This document shows, in pieces, positions 6,536 to 12,625 of a DNA stretch of 12,625 nt. The translations under genes were made by a program, and so were the position numbers. A model generated the notes under the pieces. It was not told where the DNA came from. It did not search any database and saw only the letters and a program-made list of their open reading frames with translations. Position 1 is the stretch's first letter. Every line of letters starts with the position of its first letter. The stretch is from CAZCBN01 sp964496975. GTDB taxonomy: Bacteria; Planctomycetota; Phycisphaerae; Phycisphaerales; UBA1924. The stretch covers positions 1 through 12,625 of the forward strand of contig CAZCBN010000096.1 of assembly GCA_964496975.1 (NCBI GenBank), written 5' to 3'.

Positions 6536-7986
6536 ATGTCGCCACACACCACCACCCCCCTCCCGACCACCCCCCCGAGGCACGCGACCTTGCCCACCGG
6601 CCCCGTCTCCGTCACCGTCGCCGAGGGCGACCCCNNNNNNNNNNCCCCCTCACCGGCCACGCCGCCGCGCTCGCCGAAAAAATCCGCGCGAAGAACGCCG
6701 TCATCGCCGTGGTCGGCCTGGGCTACGTGGGCCTCCCCCTCGTCCGCGCCGCCTTTGACGGCGGCTTCCCCGTCATCGGCTTCGACATCGACCAGCGAAA
6801 GATCGACGCCCTCCGCGCCGGCCGAAACTACCTCCACCACCTCGGCGACGACTTCGCCGCCTGCCTCGCCAAGTCCGGCCGCTTCACCCCCACCGCCGAC
6901 GAGCGCGACCTCGCCAAGGCCGACATCATCCTCCTCTGCGTCCCCACCCCCCTGGGCCGCCACCAGGAGCCCGACCTCTCCTTCGTCCTCTCCAGCACCG
7001 ACATGGCCGCCCGCCACCTCCGCCCGGGCCAGCTCATCGTGCTCGAGTCCACCACCTACCCCGGCACCACCCGCCACGACATGGCCCCCCGCATCGACCT
7101 CGCCGCCGCGCCCAAGGGCCTGCACAGCGGCCGCGACTACTTCCTCGCCTACAGCCCCGAACGCGAGGACCCGGGCCGCAAGGGCTTCACCACCGCCAGC
7201 ATCCCCAAGCTCGTCGGCGGCGTCGACCCCGTCAGCGGCCGCCTCGCCTCCCTCTTCTACCGCTCCATCGTCCACGAGGTCCACGACGTCGCCTCCGCCG
7301 AGATCGCCGAGTCCGCCAAGCTCCTCGAAAACATCTACCGCGCCGTCAACATCGCCCTCGTCAACGAGCTCAAGGTCATCCTCGACCGCATGGGCATCGA
7401 CGTCTGGGACGTCGTCGCCGCCGCCAAGACCAAGCCCTTCGGCTTCCAGGCCTTCTACCCCGGCCCGGGCCTCGGCGGCCACTGCATCCCGATCGACCCC
7501 TTCTACCTCACCTGGAAGGCCAAAGAGGTCGGCTACTCCACCCGCTTCATCGAGCTCGCCGGCGAGATCAACCGCCAGATGCCCCGCTACGTCGTCGCCC
7601 GCGCCGCCGAGGCCCTGAACGAGGCCGGCAAGCCCATGCGCGGCGCCAAGGTCCTCGTCATCGGCCTCGCCTACAAGCCCAACGTCGACGACGTCCGCGA
7701 GAGCCCCGCCGCCGAGATCATCGAAGAGCTCCACCACCACGGCGCTGCCGTCTCCTACCACGACCCCCACGTCCCCGAGTTCCCCGAGATGCGCCGCTAC
7801 CACTACGACATGTCGAGCGTCGCCCTCACCCCGAAGACCCTGCACGACGCCGACTGCGTCCTCATCGTCACCGACCACGACGCCGTCGACTGGCCCGCCA
7901 TCGGCCGCGACGCCCGCCTCATCGTCGACACGCGCAACGCGATGGCCCGCGCCCCGGAAATCCGCGGCACCCTCCGCAAGGCCTGA
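6536..7986 (+). CDS. wbpA: UDP-N-acetylglucosamine 6-dehydrogenase, WbpA type (spans assembly gap)
   Basis: An NAD-dependent nucleotide-sugar dehydrogenase that oxidises C6 of (most likely) UDP-GlcNAc to the uronic acid, the first step toward diacetamido-uronic acid sugars. Visible features are the Rossmann motif VGLGYVGLP (from 6709), the ESTTYPGTT loop, YSPERE, the central helix ESAKLLENIYRAVNIALVNEL, the catalytic block GPGLGGHCIPIDP with its Cys at 7483-7485, and the C-terminal domain GLAYKPNVDDVRESP. The stretch KTKPFGFQAFYPGPG is typical of WbpA-like UDP-GlcNAc enzymes rather than UDP-glucose dehydrogenases. GTG at 6709 cuts into the first beta strand and is not the start. The frame continues upstream to 6646 (TGHAAALAEKIRAKNAVIAVV), and the ATG at 6536 opens a plausible 33-codon N-terminus left of the gap. 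Joining the two requires a gap length of 2 modulo 3. No ribosome site is seen before 6536. The gene is convergent to the remaining pathway genes. The family call is firm; the substrate is inferred from motif and context. Confidence 0.88.
6635..6644. other. Assembly gap (10 N) near the 5' end of the dehydrogenase gene
   Basis: Ten N of probably nominal length. The left side is coding in frame 2 (ending on a codon boundary at 6634) and the right side in frame 1 (codons from 6646). A true length of 2 modulo 3 would restore one continuous gene. Confidence 0.95.
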
Positions 7987-8030
7987 TCGCCCCGGCCCAA
8001 CCTCGTTCATCGCGCAGGCCGTCAGGCGTC

Positions 8031-8060
8031 CCGCCGGTCCCCGCCGGTCCCCGCAGGTCA
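8031..8060. repeat. 10-bp tandem repeat between convergent genes
   Basis: CCGCCGGTCC is repeated exactly at 8031-8040 and 8041-8050, followed by a degenerate third copy CCGCAGGTCA that contains the stop codon of the minus-strand glycosyltransferase gene. It lies in the 71-bp space between the two convergent stops. No terminator hairpin with a T-run is visible there. Confidence 0.6.
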
Positions 8061-9350
8061 TCTTCTCGCCGCGACCCGCTCCACCAGCTCCACCACCCGC
8101 CGCGCCCGCGCCTCGCGCGACATCGCCGCGATCGCCCCCTCGTCCCGCTCGCGCGCGCACACCGGCCGCCCCTGCGCAATCGCCCCCAGCACCCCCGCCA
8201 CCCGGCCCGCATCCATCCCCACCCGCACGCCCCGCCCCAGCCGCTCCGCCATCGCCCCGATCGGCCCCTCGGGCCCCGCCACCACGATCACCCCCGCCGC
8301 CGGCAGGTACTCAAAGAACTTCCCCGTCAGCGCCCCCTCCTCGGGCCGGAGCCACTCCAGGCTCACGAGCGCATGCGCCGTGTCGATCAGCCGCAGCGCC
8401 TCCGCCGCCGGCACCTGTCCCGGCGTCTCCACGAGCGGGCCCACCCCGAGCCCCTCCGCCGCCGCGCGCCACGCCCCCGCCTGCGCCCCCGCCGCCACCA
8501 TCCGCACCGCCACCCCCGCCCGCGCCGCCCGCCCGAGCCCCTCCAGCACGGGCCGCGGGTCTTGCCCCCCGGCGTACCACGACCCCGCGTGCACCACCCG
8601 CACCGCCTCCCCGGGCGCGGGCGGCGGCACCGCCCGCGCGCACGCCCGCGGCTCGTACCCGTTCTCCACCACCGACACGTCCCCGCGCGCCCGCCCGCGG
8701 AGCCACGCCGCCAGCGGCTCCGACACCGTCACGTGCGCGTCCGCGCCGCGCAGCACGGCCGCCTCCATCGCCCGCTCGCGCAGCGTGAAGGGCCACAGCC
8801 CGCTGTAGATGTGGTTCGCCGTCCACAGGTCGCGCCACTCGGCGAGCCACGGCAGCCCCGTCGCCGCGCGCACACGCCCCGCCACCACGTGCGCGCTGTA
8901 CGGCCCCGATGAGCTCACCACCGCCCCGAACGGCTCGGCCGCGTGCGCCGCGAGCGCCGCCGCCGTCGCGGGCCGGATCCACCACCCCGTCAGGTCCGGC
9001 ATCCGCGCCGCGGCAAAGACGCCCGTCCGCGCGCGCACGCGCTGCGCCACCGCGCGCCACCCGCCCGCCACCTGACCCGAAGCCTCACCCGGTGCCCCAC
9101 CGACCGCGCCCGCCCGCGCCGGGTCCGCCCGCCGCAGCGCCTCCAGCGCCGCCGGCACGCGGTACGCCACCTCGCGCACGTCCACGCCCGCCGGCCGCTC
9201 CACCGAGCCCGCCTGGTCGGCCCGCACGGGCACCGTCAGCACGAGCGGCCTGTGCCCCGCGTCGCGCAATGCCCGCGCGAGCGCCGCCACCCGGAGCGAG
9301 GCCACCGCGTTCAGCGGCGGATAGAACGGGCTGACGACGAGCACGCGCAT
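8058..9350 (-). CDS. GT4-like glycosyltransferase
   Basis: A 430-residue GT-B fold enzyme. The N-terminal half begins MRVLVVSPFYPP and carries ASLRVAALARALRDAGH, which is typical of GT4-like acceptor domains. WLAEWRDLWT (168-177) corresponds to the ADFRDPW-type motif of these enzymes. The donor half has VVHAGSWYAGG (252-262), VSLEWLRPEEGALTGKFFEYL (329-349; Lys and Glu in the usual donor-site positions) and an AAGVIVVAGPEG strand. The ATG at 9350 starts right at the first beta strand; the upstream ribosome site is weak (GGGG). It begins 19 bp after the stop of the aminotransferase gene and is surely in the same operon. It is therefore a candidate for transferring the diacetamido sugar or a neighbouring residue. 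The actual substrates are unknown. Confidence 0.85.
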   Translation of the reverse strand: MRVLVVSPFYPPLNAVASLRVAALARALRDAGHRPLVLTVPVRADQAGSVERPAGVDVREVAYRVPAALEALRRADPARAGAVGGAPGEASGQVAGGWRAVAQRVRARTGVFAAARMPDLTGWWIRPATAAALAAHAAEPFGAVVSSSGPYSAHVVAGRVRAATGLPWLAEWRDLWTANHIYSGLWPFTLRERAMEAAVLRGADAHVTVSEPLAAWLRGRARGDVSVVENGYEPRACARAVPPPAPGEAVRVVHAGSWYAGGQDPRPVLEGLGRAARAGVAVRMVAAGAQAGAWRAAAEGLGVGPLVETPGQVPAAEALRLIDTAHALVSLEWLRPEEGALTGKFFEYLPAAGVIVVAGPEGPIGAMAERLGRGVRVGMDAGRVAGVLGAIAQGRPVCARERDEGAIAAMSREARARRVVELVERVAARR

Positions 9351-9369
9351 CGCGGCCCCGCGGACCGCG

Positions 9370-10620
9370 TCAGCGGGCCCCGACCGCGACCGACCCGTTC
9401 ACGTGCACCTGGGGCCGCCGCGGGGCGTTCGCCCGCACGAAGTCCACGATCGTGCGCGCGACGTACTCCCGCTGCTCCCCCGTCAGCTCGGGGTAGATCG
9501 GGATCGCGACCGTCTCGGCCGCCGCCGCCTCGGAGTGCGGCAGGTCGCCCATCTTGCCGCCCAGGCGGCTGAAGCACTCCTGCACGTGCAGCGGCACGGG
9601 GTAGTACACCTCGTTGCCGATGTTGTGCTGCTTCAGGTGCTCCCGCAGCGGCTCGCGCAGGGCCGCGGGCACCCGCACCACGTACTGGTTGTAGATGTGC
9701 CGCGAGCCCGGCGCCGCCGGCGCGGGCGTCCGCAGCGCGAGCGCCCCGGGCTCGGCGCTCAGCGGCACCGACGAATCGAGCGCGCCCGCGTCGCGGAACA
9801 TCTGGTCGTAGTGCGCCGCGTTGCGCGCACGGCCCGCGTGCCACGACTCGAGGTGCCGCAGCTTGATCTTCAGCACCGTCGCCTGCAGCGCGTCGAGCCG
9901 CGAGTTGATGCCCACCACCTTGTGGTAGTACTTGGGCTTGGACCCGTGGACGCGCAGGATGTCGAGCGACTCGGCCAGCGCGTCGTTGTTCGTCGTGATG
10001 ACGCCCCCGTCGCCGAAGCCCCCGAGGTTCTTCGACGGGAAGAAGCTGAAGCAGCCCACGTCGCCCCGCGAGCCCGCCATCGCCCCGCCCGCGTCCCGCG
10101 AGCCGATGGCCTGCGCCGCGTCCTCGATCAGCGGCACGCCCAGCTCCTTCGCGAGCGACAGGTAGCCGTCCATGTCCACCGTCTGCCCGAACAGGTGCAC
10201 GGGCATGATGGCCTTCAGGCCGGGCGTCTGCTTCGCCACGCGCCGCGCGTGCTCCAGGTCCATGTTGTACGTCGCGGGGTCGATGTCGGCGAACACCGGC
10301 CTCGCCCCAAGCCGCGAGATGCACCCGCCCGTCGCGAAGAACGTGTACGCCGGGCACAGCACCCGGTCGTTGTGCCCCCCGTTGCACCCGATGCCCAGCG
10401 CCATCAGCGCCAGCAGGATCGCGTCCGTGCCCGACGCGCACCCGATCGCGTGCTTCACGTTGCAGTACGCGGCGAGGTCCTTCTCAAGCCCCGACACCTC
10501 GGGGCCCATGATGAAGTACTGGTCCTCGATCACCTTGTCGATCGCGGGGCGGATCTCGTCGCGCAGCGTCGCGTACTGGGCCTTCAGGTCGAGCAGCGGC
10601 ACGGTCATCTTCGGCGTCAT
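9370..10620 (-). CDS. wbpE: PLP-dependent nucleotide-sugar 3-aminotransferase, DegT/DnrJ/EryC1/StrS family (WbpE-like)
   Basis: A 416-residue fold-type I PLP enzyme expected to transfer an amino group from glutamate to the 3-keto position of a UDP-sugar uronate. Visible features are MTVPLLDLKAQY near the start, GPEVSGLEKDLA (39-50), the phosphate-binding CASGTDA (61-67), LIEDAAQAIG with the cofactor-binding Asp (167), and FSFFPSKNLGGFGDGG with the PLP Lys at 197. VGINSRLDALQA (236-247) and the C-terminal YYPVPLH also fit. The ATG at 10620 is preferred over the one at 10608 because GGAG lies five bases before it. Compared with WbpE as I remember it, there are short additions near 78-85 (CNGGHND) and an Ala/Pro-rich tract near 291-306. 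The gene sits between the acetyltransferase and glycosyltransferase genes on the same strand. The family is certain; the 3-amino role is inferred from the pathway neighbours. Confidence 0.88.
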   Translation of the reverse strand: MTPKMTVPLLDLKAQYATLRDEIRPAIDKVIEDQYFIMGPEVSGLEKDLAAYCNVKHAIGCASGTDAILLALMALGIGCNGGHNDRVLCPAYTFFATGGCISRLGARPVFADIDPATYNMDLEHARRVAKQTPGLKAIMPVHLFGQTVDMDGYLSLAKELGVPLIEDAAQAIGSRDAGGAMAGSRGDVGCFSFFPSKNLGGFGDGGVITTNNDALAESLDILRVHGSKPKYYHKVVGINSRLDALQATVLKIKLRHLESWHAGRARNAAHYDQMFRDAGALDSSVPLSAEPGALALRTPAPAAPGSRHIYNQYVVRVPAALREPLREHLKQHNIGNEVYYPVPLHVQECFSRLGGKMGDLPHSEAAAAETVAIPIYPELTGEQREYVARTIVDFVRANAPRRPQVHVNGSVAVGAR

Positions 10621-10625
10621 GTCGT

Positions 10626-10629
10626 CTCC
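10626..10629 (-). promoter_or_regulatory. Ribosome binding site (GGAG) of the aminotransferase gene
   Basis: On the minus strand GGAG is followed by ACGAC and then the ATG at 10620, a five-base spacing. It decides in favour of this ATG over the in-frame ATG four codons later. Confidence 0.6.
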
Positions 10630-10682
10630 GTTCGCCGGCGTCGAGCGGGCCCCCTGGGGGGCCGGCGAGCCGGTGGTCTGTG

Positions 10683-10699
10683 CCGACGCCGTGCGTCGG
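10683..10699. promoter_or_regulatory. Perfect 7-bp hairpin in the aminotransferase leader
   Basis: CCGACGC (10683-10689) and GCGTCGG (10693-10699) pair exactly around CGT. It lies about 65-80 bases before the aminotransferase start. It may be a leader structure or an operator. In DNA this GC-rich a 7-bp stem is only modestly significant. Confidence 0.35.
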
Positions 10700-10709
10700 G
10701 GCCTCGTGA

Positions 10710-10805
10710 GCGGACAGTCGTCTCACCAGCCGGTCTCGCGGCCGGACAGGCTCTGCGGCGAGCGGTCCCTCGGGCGGACGCTCGCATGGGCGGACAGTCT
10801 AGGGC
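10710..10805. repeat. Degenerate 32-bp tandem repeat / phased (G/C)CGGAC motifs
   Basis: (G/C)CGGAC hexamers start at 10710, 10742, 10774 and 10790, spaced 32, 32 and 16 bp. The units 10710-10741 and 10742-10773 agree at 19 of 32 positions, including CGGACAG at the left, CGGTC in the middle and CGG at the end. The 10-mer GCGGACAGTC is exact at 10710-10719 and 10790-10799. The arrangement resembles clustered binding sites or decayed tandem duplications upstream of the aminotransferase gene. Confidence 0.45.
10796..10801 (-). promoter_or_regulatory. Possible -10 box (TAGACT) for the aminotransferase gene
   Basis: Read on the minus strand, TAGACT matches the TANNNT pattern and resembles the TACACT before the dehydrogenase gene. 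The -35 region is poor. It would give a leader of about 165-170 bases and overlaps the phased GGAC repeats, which could then act as operators. Confidence 0.25.
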
Positions 10806-10842
10806 GGCCGTCCGCACGGATCATCTCATCTGTGCTAGCCCA

Positions 10843-10856
10843 GCGGGCTCGCCCGC
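10843..10856 (-). terminator. GC hairpin just after the acetyltransferase gene
   Basis: GCGGGC and GCCCGC pair perfectly around TC, about 30 bases past the acetyltransferase stop on the minus strand. A second imperfect GCCCC/GGGGC stem lies between it and the stop. There is no T-run, so it is at best a weak or factor-assisted terminator or a stem that stabilises the transcript end. Confidence 0.3.
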
Positions 10857-10885
10857 GGGGCCCCGGGTTCATCGTGCCGGGGGGC

Positions 10886-11497
10886 TCACGCCGTCGGGTC
10901 GCGTTCCTGGATGGGCTCCAGCCTGGGGCCCTCGGGCGTCTCGCGCTCGTGGTAGCGGTTGCCGCAGGCGCACGCCGTTAGGCTGGCCTCGGGCCTGGGC
11001 AGCGTGAGTCCGCAGCGGCACGCCCAGCCCATGCGCCGCGCGGGCACGCCCGCCATGAGCGCATAGTCCGGCACGTCCTTGGTCACGACGGCCCCCGCCG
11101 CGACAAACGCGAAGCGGCCGATCGTTCGCCCGCACACGATCGTGCAGTTGGCGCCGAGCGAGGCCCCGCGCTTCACGAGGGTGGTCTGGTACGCGTCGCG
11201 CCGCGGGATCTCGCACCGCGGCGTCGTGACGTTCGTAAAGACCATGCTGGGCCCGCAGAAGACGTACGCCTCCAGCTTCACGCCCGTGTAGAGCGAGACG
11301 TTGTTCTGGATCTTGCACCCGTCGCCGATCTCGACGTCGGGCGAGACCACGACGTTCTGCCCGATGTTCACCTTCTTGCCGATGGTGCAGTTGGGCATCA
11401 CGTGCGAAAAGTGCCAGATGCTCGACCCCTCGCCGATGCGGCAGGGCTCGTCGACGCACGCGGTCGGGTGGATCTTCACGCCCGGGAAACTCGTCAT
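10886..11497 (-). CDS. wbpD: WbpD-type UDP-2-acetamido-3-amino-2,3-dideoxy-glucuronate N-acetyltransferase
   Basis: A 203-residue left-handed beta-helix (hexapeptide repeat) acetyltransferase expected to put acetyl from acetyl-CoA on the 3-amino group of the UDP-sugar. The helix runs from about residue 8 to 155, with repeated [IV]G[ED]G turns. The blocks IGDGCKIQNNVSLY (57-70), FCGPSMVFTNV (80-90), LVKRGASLGANCTIVCG (107-123) and AGAVVTKDVPDYALMAGVPAR (134-154) are close to WbpD as I know it. The C-terminus carries CRCG (160-163) and CACG (176-179), a possible zinc-ribbon pair. The frame is open to 11563, but the ATG at 11497 has a strong GGAGGT four bases before it and begins at the conserved sequence. 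It lies 76 bp after the oxidoreductase gene on the same strand. The call is strong by motif similarity and by context. Confidence 0.92.
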   Translation of the reverse strand: MTSFPGVKIHPTACVDEPCRIGEGSSIWHFSHVMPNCTIGKKVNIGQNVVVSPDVEIGDGCKIQNNVSLYTGVKLEAYVFCGPSMVFTNVTTPRCEIPRRDAYQTTLVKRGASLGANCTIVCGRTIGRFAFVAAGAVVTKDVPDYALMAGVPARRMGWACRCGLTLPRPEASLTACACGNRYHERETPEGPRLEPIQERDPTA

Positions 11498-11501
11498 CCG
11501 C

Positions 11502-11507
11502 ACCTCC
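11502..11507 (-). promoter_or_regulatory. Ribosome binding site (GGAGGT) of the acetyltransferase gene
   Basis: A near-consensus Shine-Dalgarno sequence on the minus strand, separated from the ATG at 11497 by GCGG. It is the best ribosome site in the window and fixes the start of the gene. Confidence 0.8.
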
Positions 11508-11573
11508 AACGCCGCCGAACGCGCCCGTTGCGGGCCGGCGACGCCCCACGTGGACCACACCACCCGGCCCGCG

Positions 11574-12625
11574 TTACCGGGCCATCGCGGGCCGCTTCAG
11601 CTCCACCGGCCTGGCCTCGACCATCGCCGCGGGCGAGACGGGCCGGCCCTCGCCGCCGCCCTCGGCCGCGAGCATCAGGCTCACCGGGGCCCCGCCCAGC
11701 TCGAGCGAGCGCTGCGCGCCGTGCAGCACCTGCAGCACGCGCACGCCGTTCACGCCGTCGGTGCGGGGCGTCCGCCGCTGTGCGCACGCCTCGATGAAGT
11801 GGCGGCACTCGCTCGCCAGCGGCTCGGGGCCGTCAAAGGCGACGGGGGTGCCCTCGCCCTTCACCGGCACGGGCTGGCCCTGCTGCCACTCCACGCGCTG
11901 GTCGTAGAGCACCAACTGCTTGTTCACGTCGTCGAAGCTCGCCATCTTCTCCGAGCCCACCACCACGAGCTTCTGCTCCTTGAACGGGTGGAGCCACGAG
12001 ACAAAGACGTGGCTCCGCACGCCGCCGGCGAAGAGAAGCTGCGTCACCGTCACGTCGGCGATGTTGGGCGACACATACGCCCCGCCCGTGCACACCACCT
12101 GGATGGGGTCCGACCCGATGAGCCGCAGGATGACTGCGATGTCGTGCGGGGCGAACGACCACAGGGCGTTCTCCTCCGTGCGGATCTTGCCCAGGTTCAG
12201 CCGGTTGGAGATGACGTAGCGCACCCGCCCGAGCACGCCCTGGGCGATCAGCTCGCGCAGCTTCAGAATCGCCGGGTGGTACTCCAGCAGGTGGCCCACC
12301 ATCAGCACCCGCCCCGCGGCCGAGGCCCGCTGCACCAGGTCTTCCGCGTGCTCCACGCTGATGGTCAGCGGCTTCTCGACAAAGACGTCCTTGCCCGCCG
12401 CGATGGCCCGGCACGCCAGGTCGTAGTGCGTCTCGGCGGGCGTCGCGATCATGACGGCCGAGATGTCGGGCCGCTCCACGGCCTCTTGCGGGTCGGCCAG
12501 CACGTCGGCGTCGGGGGCCAGAGACCGCGCGGTCTCGCGGCCCGCGGGCGACGGGTCGGCCACGAGCCGCAGGGCCCGCAGCGACGCCAGCGTGCGCACG
12601 ATGTTCCGCCCCCACGAGCCACACC
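11574..12625 (-). CDS. Gfo/Idh/MocA-family nucleotide-sugar oxidoreductase (5' end cut by the window edge)
   Basis: 349 residues are visible and about ten are missing at the N-terminus. The reading frame runs off the window: the first visible residues CGSWGRNIV are the end of a Rossmann GxGxxGxN motif, so the GTG at 12599 is an internal Val and not the start. Further features are MIATPAETH, FVEKPLT with the family EKP motif (about visible residues 83-85), GHLLEYHP, the block NRLNLGKIRTEENALWSFAPHDI with the His-Asp pair (about 160-161), and FVSWLHPFKEQKLVVVG in the C-terminal half. The expected role is NAD-dependent oxidation of C3 of UDP-GlcNAcA, feeding the aminotransferase and acetyltransferase genes downstream. 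The sequence does not look like classic WbpB/WlbA from Pseudomonas or Bordetella; it belongs to another clade often found next to WbpD-like acetyltransferases. The family is certain and the exact step is inferred. Confidence 0.88.
   Translation of the reverse strand, partial: CGSWGRNIVRTLASLRALRLVADPSPAGRETARSLAPDADVLADPQEAVERPDISAVMIATPAETHYDLACRAIAAGKDVFVEKPLTISVEHAEDLVQRASAAGRVLMVGHLLEYHPAILKLRELIAQGVLGRVRYVISNRLNLGKIRTEENALWSFAPHDIAVILRLIGSDPIQVVCTGGAYVSPNIADVTVTQLLFAGGVRSHVFVSWLHPFKEQKLVVVGSEKMASFDDVNKQLVLYDQRVEWQQGQPVPVKGEGTPVAFDGPEPLASECRHFIEACAQRRTPRTDGVNGVRVLQVLHGAQRSLELGGAPVSLMLAAEGGGEGRPVSPAAMVEARPVELKRPAMAR

Larger units (their letters stand above)
10621..10885. other. Long structured spacer upstream of the aminotransferase gene
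   Basis: 265 bp between the acetyltransferase stop and the aminotransferase start, unusually long within an operon-like cluster. No gene is seen. It holds a GC hairpin next to the acetyltransferase stop, a possible -10 box, four phased GGAC motifs, a perfect 7-bp hairpin, and a GGCCCCC/GGGGGCC palindrome (10648-10663). The aminotransferase and downstream glycosyltransferase genes may therefore have their own promoter. Confidence 0.55.

Noticed and set aside
4736..7618. A 960-codon plus-strand frame over the glycosyltransferase and dehydrogenase genes
   Set aside because: It is an Arg/Pro/His-rich shadow that crosses a gap. Real GT4 and dehydrogenase motifs are in other frames.
6709..7986. 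GTG at 6709 as the start of the dehydrogenase
   Set aside because: It would remove the first beta strand of the Rossmann fold. The frame upstream (KNAVIAVVG) continues the family pattern to the gap.
6298..8160. A 620-codon minus-strand frame over the dehydrogenase gene
   Set aside because: It is a Gly/Val/Asp-rich shadow, antisense to a gene with all catalytic motifs of the nucleotide-sugar dehydrogenase family.
9403..11007. A 534-codon plus-strand frame over the aminotransferase gene
   Set aside because: It is an Arg/His/Val-rich shadow of the C-biased minus-strand gene and has no domain.
12597..12599. GTG at 12599 as the start of the oxidoreductase
   Set aside because: The frame is open to the window edge and the upstream residues CGSWGRNI belong to the NAD-binding motif, so the gene is simply cut by the window.

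Overview
The window is very GC-rich DNA (mostly mid-70s % G+C, with an extreme preference for C or G at third codon positions). It is most likely from a planctomycete of the Phycisphaerae type. That placement is an inference from three things: the base composition, a secreted beta-rich surface protein ending in a PEP-CTERM-like tail (VPAP, hydrophobic stretch, run of Arg), and an FHA-GAF-SpoIIE phosphatase beside it. The sequence is a scaffold of four contigs joined by three 10-N gaps (1353-1362, 4726-4735, 6635-6644). Two of the gaps fall inside genes, where they make the reading frame appear to jump.

Left part (1-3861, + strand). A large secreted surface protein (79-1976, interrupted by the first gap) is followed closely by a predicted signalling protein with FHA, GAF and PP2C/SpoIIE phosphatase domains (about 2032-3861). 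The second gene lacks an obvious start codon. Middle part (3862-4987). This stretch is poorer in G+C and has few genes. It holds a palindromic repeat between convergent genes, a small four-helix membrane protein on the minus strand (4181-4600), and two perfect 9-bp inverted repeats in the leader of that gene.

Right part (4988-12625): a polysaccharide locus. On the minus strand, reading from the right edge, it contains a Gfo/Idh/MocA oxidoreductase (cut by the window end), a WbpD-type N-acetyltransferase, a DegT/WbpE-type PLP aminotransferase and a GT4-like glycosyltransferase. A WbpA-type nucleotide-sugar 6-dehydrogenase lies on the plus strand, convergent to that cluster. A second GT4 glycosyltransferase is divergent from the dehydrogenase. 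Together the four sugar enzymes match the known route UDP-GlcNAc -> UDP-GlcNAcA -> 3-keto -> 3-amino -> UDP-2,3-diacetamido-2,3-dideoxy-glucuronic acid (UDP-GlcNAc3NAcA). The two glycosyltransferases would then build this or other sugars into a surface glycan. No epimerase (WbpI), flippase or polymerase is in the window.

No tRNA, rRNA, CRISPR array, transposase or phage gene was seen. The main points of interest are the split diacetamido-sugar pathway with an atypical oxidoreductase, the start-less signalling gene, the structured leader at 4633-4717, and a set of GGAC motifs spaced at multiples of 16 bp in the leader of the aminotransferase gene.
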